A DNA stretch of 40,644 nt from RGIG3102 sp964507095 (lineage in GTDB: Bacteria > Bacillota > Clostridia > Oscillospirales > Ruminococcaceae). Below, piece after piece: positions 34,520 through 40,644 of the stretch. The stretch is from assembly GCA_964507095.1 (NCBI GenBank), contig CAZDOS010000011.1:1-40644 (forward strand), written 5' to 3'. Position 1 is the first letter of the stretch; the number at the start of each line of letters is the position of its first letter. Under the pieces are notes generated by a model. That model was not told the origin of the DNA. It did no database searches and saw nothing but the letters and a program-made list of their open reading frames with translations. The position numbers and the translations under genes are program-made.

Positions 34520-35410
34520 ATGAAAAAAGCAATACTCAAGCCCGTCGATACAAAATACATATTGACCGACCACAGCTTTTACAGGAACGGAATACTTGTC
34601 CATCTGGACTGCATGTCCTTTGATATTGAAAAGACTGAAAGGAATATCCTTCTGGTCCACGGCGTTACTTATTCGTCTCACGAATTCGACATTGATTACC
34701 AAGACTACAGCCTTGTAAGATTCCTGGTTAGGAACGGATACAACGTGTGGAGGATAGACATCACCGGTTTCGGACAGTCAGGTGAGGTAGAGGACGGATT
34801 CCTTCCGGATACCAATTATGCTGCCGACGACATCAATGCCGCAGTAAATGAGATCGTGAGACTCACAGGAAAGGACAAGATAGATGTCCTCGGATGGAGC
34901 TGGGGAACAGTGACAAGCTCAAGATATGCGGTAAAGTATCCTGAGCATCTTAAGAAGCTCATACTCTACGCGCCGGTCGTCACGGGCCACCGGGGAACGG
35001 GAGAGATGGAACCGTTCCATCACAACGACTGGATACATGCAGCGGGCGACTTCCAGCTTGATGAAAACGGAGAGTTCGACTACAACATAGCCGACCCGGT
35101 GATCATAGACCTGTTCTGCTCAAGCTGTTGGTATTATGACGGCGAGTACAGCCCTAACGGCGGAAGGAGAGATCTGTTCGTGAACGGCGATGAGATTCAG
35201 ATCGACTTTGCTTCAATTAAATCTCCTACGCTCCTTATATACGGCGACCATGACCGGATATTGAATTTCAAGCTTCTTGAAAATGCACTGGATAAACTGC
35301 CAGAAGGCTCGGAGAATGTATGCATACACGGAGCAGCTCATGCGATGCTGTATGAGAAGCCATTCTATCGTGAGTTCCAGGATACAGTTAAGAATTATCT
35401 ATTAAAATGA
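34520..35410 (+). CDS. Alpha/beta hydrolase
   Basis: I start at ATG 34520, with AGGAG at 34507-34511. The in-frame extension upstream runs through the recN terminator. The 296-residue protein has a nucleophile elbow GWSWG (LGWSWGTVTS near residue 131), an oxyanion-type 'LLVHGVTYSS', a late acid in 'IYGDHDRI', and a histidine in HGAAHAML near the C-terminus. It has no signal peptide. The substrate cannot be told. 'WRIDITGFGQSG' is typical of lysophospholipase/esterase-like members. It stands alone between recN and the macro-NADAR gene. Confidence 0.88.
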   Translation: MKKAILKPVDTKYILTDHSFYRNGILVHLDCMSFDIEKTERNILLVHGVTYSSHEFDIDYQDYSLVRFLVRNGYNVWRIDITGFGQSGEVEDGFLPDTNYAADDINAAVNEIVRLTGKDKIDVLGWSWGTVTSSRYAVKYPEHLKKLILYAPVVTGHRGTGEMEPFHHNDWIHAAGDFQLDENGEFDYNIADPVIIDLFCSSCWYYDGEYSPNGGRRDLFVNGDEIQIDFASIKSPTLLIYGDHDRILNFKLLENALDKLPEGSENVCIHGAAHAMLYEKPFYREFQDTVKNYLLK

Positions 35411-35455
35411 TTTTGTTGTTGCAAATCCTTTACCTGATTGCTTTTTTCCAGTTGG

Positions 35456-35497
35456 ATAAAGTCGGTTCTATGCAAGGTTAGATCAATAAAGTCGGTT
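35456..35497 (+). repeat. 12-base direct repeat pair before the macro-NADAR gene
   Basis: ATAAAGTCGGTT occurs at 35456-35467 and again at 35486-35497, exactly 30 bases apart. It lies in the 124-base gap before the macro-NADAR gene, where no other clear signal was seen. It could be two binding sites for one regulator, about three helical turns apart. Confidence 0.7.
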
Positions 35498-35534
35498 ACA
35501 GAGAGAAAAACACTTATACATATTTGAAGAAAAG

Positions 35535-36944
35535 ATGCAAACAATAACGATTAAGCTTCGAAGCATAACAGATCTTAAGACAGACATCATAGTAAATGCA
35601 GCCAACAGCCGTCTTCAGGAAGGAGGCGGAGTCTGCGGATACATATTCAGGGCTGCCGGAGCAAGCAAACTTCAGGCTGCCTGTGACCGAATCGGAGGTT
35701 GCCCTACAGGCAGCGCGGTGATAATCCACGCGGTAGGACCAATATATGTAGACGGGACTAATGGTGAGGCTGATCTGTTATACAGCTGTTATATGGCTTC
35801 ATTGGATTTAGCTAGGGACAATGACTGCCGTTCCATCGGATTTCCGCTCATTTCTTCGGGCATCTACGGCTATCCAGTGGAAGACGCCTGGACAAAGGCA
35901 CTTGAAGCTGTTAGAGACTGGATGAATGCAAATCAAGACTACAGTATCGGTGTTGAATTTGCAGTACTGGACAGAGAGGTTTATCAAAAGGGGAAAACAG
36001 AGGCTGCAAAGATCATTGGCAATAAGCTTTGTGTCTCGAAGGCTGATTGGAAAACTCATGACATGCCGGAGGAAAAAGAATCCTTCCGCATAAAACACTG
36101 TTTCTCCAAAAGTGCGATGGAGAATCTAATAAGAGGGCACATCCCTCAGGATATGGAAGACAGGTGGTTCTGGTACGTGGATGACGGAGTGCTTTATCTC
36201 CATCGCAGTTGGTCTGGCTTTTGTATTTTTATGCTTGAATTCGGTCCCGGTGATGTTCATACTGTCACAGTTAACAGGAACAAGGAACTGTACAAATCTG
36301 ATGACATCCATAATGACATGAGAATTCTGTCAAGCATTCTCAGGTGGCGGAGCGATGACCCTTACGATCATTATGGTGAATGGCTGCAGGAAACAGCTCA
36401 AGCACTGAATATTCATGTGCCTGCCATGAAGTTAGGGACGCTTCTTATTGATGGAGTAATACATGATGCTGTTTTCTTTCATCTTCCCAATGAAGAAAAC
36501 GGATTTCTCAGCAACTGGTATCCTTCCTCTTTCGAAGTTGACGGAATCCTTTTTTCCTCGAGTGAACAATACATCATGTACAGAAAATGTATGCTATTCG
36601 GCGATGTTGAGTCTGCGGAAATGGTAATGAAGACTGATGACCCTGCGCTTCAGCAGGATATCGGAAGGAAAGCCAAAGGGTACAATGATGTTGTATGGTC
36701 TGCTTCTAGACAGGCAATCGCACTTAATGGCATCCTTGAGAAGTTCAGACAGAATGAGATACTTAGAGAATTGCTGAAAGCAACCGAAGATGCGGTGCTC
36801 GTTGAATGTGCTTGGTCGGATAAACTCTGGGCATGCGGGGTTGGCATCAATTCAGAAGACAGAATGGATATCTCAAAGTGGAGAGGCGGTAATATCCTTG
36901 GATTTACCCTCATGGAAGTAAGAAACCAGTTAAGATCTGAATAG
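35535..36944 (+). CDS. Macro domain - unknown domain - NADAR fusion protein
   Basis: Three parts are visible in 469 residues. Residues 1 to about 150 are a macro domain (DIIVNAANSRLQEGGGV at 17-33, then 'FPLISSGIYGYP'), which binds or hydrolyses ADP-ribose. Residues about 182-280 form an unassigned domain with 'FWYVDDGVLYLHRSWSGFC'. Residues about 315-467 are a NADAR (YbiA-like) domain with 'GFLSNWYPSSFEVDG', 'SSSEQYIMYRK' and an 'LVECAWSDKLWACG' end. Macro and NADAR domains both remove ADP-ribose; NADAR acts on ADP-ribosylated guanosine and occurs with DarT-type toxins, to my recollection. No toxin lies beside it. The start has a weak AAGAAAAG site. A 60-base sample inside it is 40% G+C, below the core genes, suggesting acquisition. 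Confidence 0.85.
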   Translation: MQTITIKLRSITDLKTDIIVNAANSRLQEGGGVCGYIFRAAGASKLQAACDRIGGCPTGSAVIIHAVGPIYVDGTNGEADLLYSCYMASLDLARDNDCRSIGFPLISSGIYGYPVEDAWTKALEAVRDWMNANQDYSIGVEFAVLDREVYQKGKTEAAKIIGNKLCVSKADWKTHDMPEEKESFRIKHCFSKSAMENLIRGHIPQDMEDRWFWYVDDGVLYLHRSWSGFCIFMLEFGPGDVHTVTVNRNKELYKSDDIHNDMRILSSILRWRSDDPYDHYGEWLQETAQALNIHVPAMKLGTLLIDGVIHDAVFFHLPNEENGFLSNWYPSSFEVDGILFSSSEQYIMYRKCMLFGDVESAEMVMKTDDPALQQDIGRKAKGYNDVVWSASRQAIALNGILEKFRQNEILRELLKATEDAVLVECAWSDKLWACGVGINSEDRMDISKWRGGNILGFTLMEVRNQLRSE

Positions 36945-36974
36945 TTGACTGACTTGTAGAGACAGATATGCAAT

Positions 36975-37001
36975 AAGGATGCCGATTTGGCATCCTTTTT
37001 T
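36975..37001 (+). terminator. Rho-independent terminator after the macro-NADAR gene
   Basis: AAGGATGCC (36975-36983) pairs with GGCATCCTT (36989-36997) around a 5-base loop, with a T-run to 37001. Confidence 0.88.
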
Positions 37002-37037
37002 GCTACATTAAATGTCAAAATAGTTTGATGTAGATTG

Positions 37038-37066
37038 TTGACTTTGCACAAAGTATATGTTAACAT
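37038..37066 (+). promoter_or_regulatory. Promoter for the tyrS leader
   Basis: TTGACT (37038-37043) and TAACAT (37061-37066) are separated by 17 bases. It lies just upstream of the T-box leader. Confidence 0.65.
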
Positions 37067-37084
37067 CGATACATACAAACGCAA

Positions 37085-37331
37085 TGACAAAGATAAGTAG
37101 CTGAAAAAGTGCGGTATAGAGAGAGTGCGGTTGGTGAAAGCACGACTTGAGTTTTCAGTGAATACCCTTTCGAGCGGCGGTCCGAATCAAGCAGTAGGCG
37201 CCGACGGGAATTCCCGTTACAGAATATAAGTCCTTAGACTTTGTGAGACGGCATGTCGTGAGGTATGCCGTAAACAGAGGTGGTACCGCGTTATTACACG
37301 CCCTCTGCCATTTTGGCAGGTGGCGTTTTTT
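37085..37331 (+). promoter_or_regulatory. T-box riboswitch (tyrosine), with terminator
   Basis: The leader has the conserved T-box sequence AGGTGGTACCGCG (37278-37290), followed by a terminator. That terminator has CGCC...TGCCA (37299-37310) pairing with TGGCA...TGGCG and then a T-run. GAGG at the T-box can also pair with CCTC (37302-37305) to form the antiterminator. A GA-rich internal motif (AGAGAGAG near 37120) and an AGTGAATACC stretch fit stem I, with the specifier codon UAC (tyrosine) at 37163-37165. Uncharged tRNA-Tyr would thus switch on tyrS. The 440-base stretch between genes is filled by the preceding terminator, the promoter and this leader. Confidence 0.9.
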
Positions 37332-37384
37332 ATTACCGTTCTTAAGCCATCTGCAGAACTAAGAATTTAAGGAGGACAATAAGA

Positions 37385-38638
37385 ATGGAATTCAACGGAC
37401 ACAAGCTGCCTGACAATGTCTTCGATCTATTGGAGGAGCGCGGACTCATAGCCAACGTAACCGACAGAGAGCTTTTCAGAGACTTGCTGGGCAAGGAGAA
37501 GATCACCTTCTACATCGGATACGATCCGACTGCAGACTCTCTCCATGTAGGTCACTTCCTGCAGCTCATGATAATGAGATACATGCAGATGTACGGACAC
37601 AGACCGATCGCCCTTATAGGCGGCGGCACATGCATGATCGGCGACCCTTCGGGCAAGGCTGACATGAGAAGAGTAATGCCTGTGGAAGAGATCGACGCAA
37701 ACGCAGAGAAGTTCAAGGTCACGATGAGAAAGTTCATCGATTTCTCAGACGGCAAGGCCATCATGGTCAACAATGCCGACTGGCTGAGACCTCTGAACTA
37801 CATCGATTTCCTGCGTGACGTGGGCTGGTACTTCTCAGTCAACAAAATGCTGACTGCAGAGGCCTTCAAGGTCAGGATGGAAAGAGATATCGGACTTACA
37901 TTCACTGAGTTCAACTACATGCTCATGCAGGGTTACGACTCATACTACCTGTTCAACCACTACAACTGCATCGCTCAGTTCGGCGGAAGCGATCAGTGGA
38001 CAAATATACTTGCCGGCACAGAGCTCATCAGGAAGAAGGACGGAAAGGATGCATACGGCATGACTTTCAACCTCCTCACGACTGCTGACGGCGTCAAGAT
38101 GGGCAAGACAGTCAAGGGCGCCGTATGGCTCGATCCTGAAAAGACCAGCCCATACGAGTTCTTCCAGTACTGGAGAAACATCAACGATGCTGACGTGGCA
38201 AACTGCCTTAAGATGCTTACTCTCATTCCGCTCGAACAGATCGAGGACTACGTGAAGCGCGGCGGTTCCGCATACAATGAGGCTAAGGAGCTTCTGGCAT
38301 ACACACTGACAGAGCTCATTCACTCAAAAGAAGATGCAGACAAGGCTCTCGCAACATCAAGAGCCCTCTTCAGCGGACGGCAGGATACGGAGAACATGCC
38401 TTCAGCAAAGCTTGAGGACGCAAGCTTTACAGATGGAAAGATCAATGTTCTTGATCTCCTTGTGGCAGCAAAGCTCGCACCGAGCAAGTCTGAAGCCAGA
38501 AGACTGGTACAGCAGGGGGGCATCCTCGTTAATGACGAGAAGGTCGAATCCATTGACACAGCCTTTGAGAAGAAGGACTTCGAGGGAGCATTCGTGGTCA
38601 AGAAGGGCAAGAAGACCTTCCTCAAGGTCACACTGTAA
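37385..38638 (+). CDS. tyrS: Tyrosyl-tRNA synthetase
   Basis: The 417-residue class I synthetase has HVGH (54-57) as its HIGH motif, KMGKT (238-242) as its KMSKS motif, and 'YDPTADSLHVGHF' at the active site. The C-terminal S4 domain holds LLVAAKLAPSKSEARRLVQQ. It charges tRNA-Tyr. A tyrosine T-box leader sits directly upstream, with GGAGG before the ATG, so regulation by tRNA charging is well supported. Confidence 0.97.
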   Translation: MEFNGHKLPDNVFDLLEERGLIANVTDRELFRDLLGKEKITFYIGYDPTADSLHVGHFLQLMIMRYMQMYGHRPIALIGGGTCMIGDPSGKADMRRVMPVEEIDANAEKFKVTMRKFIDFSDGKAIMVNNADWLRPLNYIDFLRDVGWYFSVNKMLTAEAFKVRMERDIGLTFTEFNYMLMQGYDSYYLFNHYNCIAQFGGSDQWTNILAGTELIRKKDGKDAYGMTFNLLTTADGVKMGKTVKGAVWLDPEKTSPYEFFQYWRNINDADVANCLKMLTLIPLEQIEDYVKRGGSAYNEAKELLAYTLTELIHSKEDADKALATSRALFSGRQDTENMPSAKLEDASFTDGKINVLDLLVAAKLAPSKSEARRLVQQGGILVNDEKVESIDTAFEKKDFEGAFVVKKGKKTFLKVTL

Positions 38639-38687
38639 TACCTTTTCCGGGAGTGGACGACCCGGGGAAGACACCAAACTGAATAAC

Positions 38688-38731
38688 AGAAGCTGACGGA
38701 CTTTCACCATGGCCTGTCGGCTTCTTTTTTT
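38688..38731 (+). terminator. Rho-independent terminator after tyrS
   Basis: AGAAGCTGACGG (38688-38699) pairs, with one G-U wobble, with the GTCGGCTTCT arm (38716-38725). A run of seven T follows. Confidence 0.85.
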
Positions 38732-38754
38732 GTGATCGCAGCACAAAGTAGCTG

Positions 38755-38783
38755 TTGACAAAGTGCCCGATATCAAATATCAT
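38755..38783 (+). promoter_or_regulatory. Promoter for the suf operon
   Basis: A perfect TTGACA (38755-38760) and TATCAT (38778-38783) are separated by the ideal 17 bases. Confidence 0.78.
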
Positions 38784-38786
38784 ATA

Positions 38787-38807
38787 AACATACTAATTTA
38801 GTATGTT
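38787..38807. promoter_or_regulatory. Palindromic operator-like site overlapping the suf transcription start
   Basis: Two perfect 10-base arms, AACATACTAA (38787-38796) and TTAGTATGTT (38798-38807), flank a single T. The site begins 4 bases after the -10 box, exactly where a repressor would block transcription. An Rrf2-type (IscR/SufR-like) Fe-S sensor is a natural candidate, but no regulator gene is in the window. Confidence 0.7.
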
Positions 38808-38835
38808 ATTAAATACAGACAGAACGGAGAGAACG

Positions 38836-39588
38836 ATGACGAGTCTTTTATCAATAGAAAATCTCTGTGCCGGAATAGAGGAAAAGGAGATCCTTCACGG
38901 CATATCGATGGATATAAACGAGGGAGAGACGCATATTATCCTCGGACCTAACGGAGCAGGCAAGAGCACGCTCGGTGCGGTAATAATGGGAAGCCCTGAA
39001 TATGAGGTCACCGGCGGACGCATAATATGGAACGGAGAGGATATCACCGAAGAAGGTCCTGACAAGAGACGGAAAAGAGGCATTTTCATGACCTTCCAGG
39101 ATCCTGTTGAGATACCCGGCATAAGCCTGTCCTCATTTCTTAGGAGCCGGACGGAACGGGTGAGCGGAGAGAGGATGAGACTCTGGGATTTCAGAAAGTT
39201 GCTCAATGAGGCCATGACTGATCTTGGCATGGATCCTTCATATGCCGACAGAGACCTGAATGTGGGCTTCTCAGGGGGAGAAAAGAAGAAGGCTGAGATA
39301 CTTCAGATGCTGATGCTCAGACCGAAGCTTGCCATTCTCGATGAGACGGATTCAGGCCTTGACGTGGATGCCGTAAGGATAGTTGCACGGGGTATTAAGG
39401 CATATAAGGAGATAGTCGGCGGAACGCTCATGATAATCACCCACAATACCAGGCTGGTGGAGGAGCTGGACATCGATGCGGTACATGTGATCGCAGGAGG
39501 TAAGCTAGCGGCAGAGGGCGACCGGTCCCTGCTCGAAAGGATAGACAGGGAAGGCTTTGAAGGCGTGATCGGAGAGGAAAATGAGTAA
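38836..39588 (+). CDS. sufC: Fe-S cluster assembly ATPase SufC
   Basis: The 250-residue ABC ATPase has Walker A GPNGAGKS near residue 40, the signature FSGGEKKKAEIL near residue 143, and Walker B 'LAILDETDSGLDVDAV' with the SufC-typical long DETDSGLD. It also has the switch histidine in 'MIITHNTRL'. It drives the SufBCD scaffold for Fe-S cluster assembly. I start at ATG 38836 (CGGAGA 5 bases upstream) because the extension from 38803 runs through the operator. It overlaps sufB by 8 bases. Confidence 0.95.
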   Translation: MTSLLSIENLCAGIEEKEILHGISMDINEGETHIILGPNGAGKSTLGAVIMGSPEYEVTGGRIIWNGEDITEEGPDKRRKRGIFMTFQDPVEIPGISLSSFLRSRTERVSGERMRLWDFRKLLNEAMTDLGMDPSYADRDLNVGFSGGEKKKAEILQMLMLRPKLAILDETDSGLDVDAVRIVARGIKAYKEIVGGTLMIITHNTRLVEELDIDAVHVIAGGKLAAEGDRSLLERIDREGFEGVIGEENE

Positions 39589-40644
39589 GGAAAAGACATA
39601 CGTTGAGGATATAGACAGATCCCTGTACGATTTCCGATACAATGAAGATGCCTCCAGCATGCTTGAAAGCGGCATCACGGACGAGATCATCAGAGAGATC
39701 TCCCGGGAAAAGGGAGATCCGGAGTGGATGCTGGATTTCAGGCTCAAAGCTCTTGAGATATATAACCGAATGAGGATGCCTGACTGGGGCCCTTCGATTG
39801 AAGGACTCGATATGGACAGGATAGTCACATACATTAGGCCAAAATCCAGGATGAACACAAGGTGGGAGGATGTACCGGACGAGATCAAGGAGACCTTTGA
39901 AAGGCTCGGCATACCTCAGGCAGAAAGGGAATCCCTGGCCGGAGTCGGAGCACAGTACGATTCTGAGCTGGTATATCACAATGTCAGGAAGGAAGTCGCT
40001 GAGTCAGGCGTAGTATATACGGACCTGGAGAGTGCAATGCACGATGAAAGGTACGCAGAGATGATCAAAAGCCATTTCATGAAGCTCGTTCCGCCGACAG
40101 ACCACAAGTTCGCTGCTCTGCACGGAGCAGTCTGGTCGGGTGGTTCCTTCGTATATGTTCCGAAGGGAGTTCATCTCGAGATACCGCTCCAGTCATATTT
40201 CAGGCTGAATGCAAAGGGCGCCGGACAGTTCGAGCATACGCTCATAATACTGGAGGAGGACAGTTATCTTCATTTCATAGAGGGCTGTTCCGCACCGAAG
40301 TATTATGAGGCAAGCCTTCACGCAGGCTGCGTTGAACTTTATGTCGGAAAGGGAGCGACTCTCAGGTATTCGACCATAGAGAACTGGTCCAAGAACATGT
40401 ACAACCTCAACACCAAGAGAGCAATCGTTGAGGAAAACGGGAAGATAGAATGGGTATCAGGCTCTTTCGGCAGCCATGTATCATACCTTTATCCGATGAG
40501 CATTCTCAACGGGAGAAAGTCAAGGGCAGAGTTTACGGGCATCACCTTCGCCGGAGAAGGACAGAACCTCGATACCGGAGCAAAGATAGTTCACAACGCG
40601 CCATTGACATCCTCCTACATGAACACCAGATCCATTTCGAAGAG
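39581..40644 (+). CDS. sufB: Fe-S cluster assembly protein SufB (3' end cut by window)
   Basis: An ATG at 39581 overlaps the sufC end and opens a frame that runs to the window end without a stop. The start MSKEKTYVEDIDRSLYDF, 'GLSEEII'-like ITDEIIREIS, 'MRMPDWGPS', 'GVVYTDLESAMHDE' and 'EGCSAPKYYEASLHAGCVEL' (in part) are SufB family segments. The N-terminal 354 residues of an expected ~470 are present. SufB is the scaffold core that binds the nascent cluster. With sufC first and sufB second, the order matches Suf operons in Clostridia. sufD, sufS and sufU may follow beyond the window. Confidence 0.95.
   Translation, partial: MSKEKTYVEDIDRSLYDFRYNEDASSMLESGITDEIIREISREKGDPEWMLDFRLKALEIYNRMRMPDWGPSIEGLDMDRIVTYIRPKSRMNTRWEDVPDEIKETFERLGIPQAERESLAGVGAQYDSELVYHNVRKEVAESGVVYTDLESAMHDERYAEMIKSHFMKLVPPTDHKFAALHGAVWSGGSFVYVPKGVHLEIPLQSYFRLNAKGAGQFEHTLIILEEDSYLHFIEGCSAPKYYEASLHAGCVELYVGKGATLRYSTIENWSKNMYNLNTKRAIVEENGKIEWVSGSFGSHVSYLYPMSILNGRKSRAEFTGITFAGEGQNLDTGAKIVHNAPLTSSYMNTRSISK

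Noticed and set aside
37085..37290. Possible tRNA-like structure upstream of tyrS
   Set aside because: No cloverleaf or CCA-end region fits; the conserved T-box and terminator explain the folding.
38803..38835. N-terminal extension of SufC
   Set aside because: It overlaps the operator palindrome and is not part of the family N-terminus; ATG 38836 fits better.

Overview
The window reads as a piece of a Bacillota (Clostridia-type) chromosome. The evidence is the conserved gene order zapA / U32 peptidase / maf / mreBCD-mrdA / minD-mgsA / asp23-nusB-xseAB-ispA-dxs-tlyA-nadK-argR-recN, a tyrosine T-box leader in front of tyrS, and a sufCB operon. No sporulation genes (spoIIIA, spoIVB, spo0A) are seen next to nusB or recN, where spore-formers usually carry them, so the host may be asporogenous. 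That last point is inference.

Region 1 (1 to about 16,140) is an AT-rich accessory island. A 60-base sample at 12541-12600 is 32% G+C, against 53% at 19861-19920 and 58% at 23041-23100. Eleven tightly packed same-strand genes form what looks like one operon. It encodes a DUF4007 protein (cut by the window edge), a giant P-loop ATPase, a PAPS-reductase-fold sulfurtransferase with extra cysteine clusters, a cysteine desulfurase, a tiny DUF3343 sulfur-carrier-like protein, a PLD-helicase, a 51-residue mini-protein, a DndD-like SMC/RecF ATPase, two unrecognised proteins, and a DUF262-DUF1524 nuclease. This reads as a DNA-backbone phosphorothioation defence island. The DUF4007/ATPase/PAPS-reductase core resembles SspBCD and the last gene resembles SspE. 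The helicase and SMC-ATPase set lies between them, perhaps as an SspFGH-like second effector. The unusual part is the in-operon sulfur supply (desulfurase plus DUF3343 carrier), together with several small or unknown proteins. A lone 135-residue ORF closes the island.

Region 2 (16,283-34,436) is housekeeping. It holds cell division (zapA, minD-like), a U32/RlhA-type protein, maf, the elongasome (mreB, mreC, mreD, PBP2), methylglyoxal synthase, Asp23, NusB, exonuclease VII, isoprenoid synthesis (ispA, dxs), tlyA, NAD kinase, ArgR and RecN. Most genes overlap or nearly touch. Visible promoters and terminators separate the transcription units.

Region 3 (34,520-36,944) holds an alpha/beta hydrolase and a macro-domain/NADAR fusion with lower G+C (40% in a 60-base sample), probably an accessory ADP-ribose-processing enzyme.

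Region 4 (36,975-40,644) holds the T-box-controlled tyrS and the start of the Suf Fe-S assembly operon (sufC, then sufB cut by the window end). A strong promoter and a near-perfect 21-bp palindrome precede sufC. No tRNA, rRNA, CRISPR array, transposase or integrase was seen.
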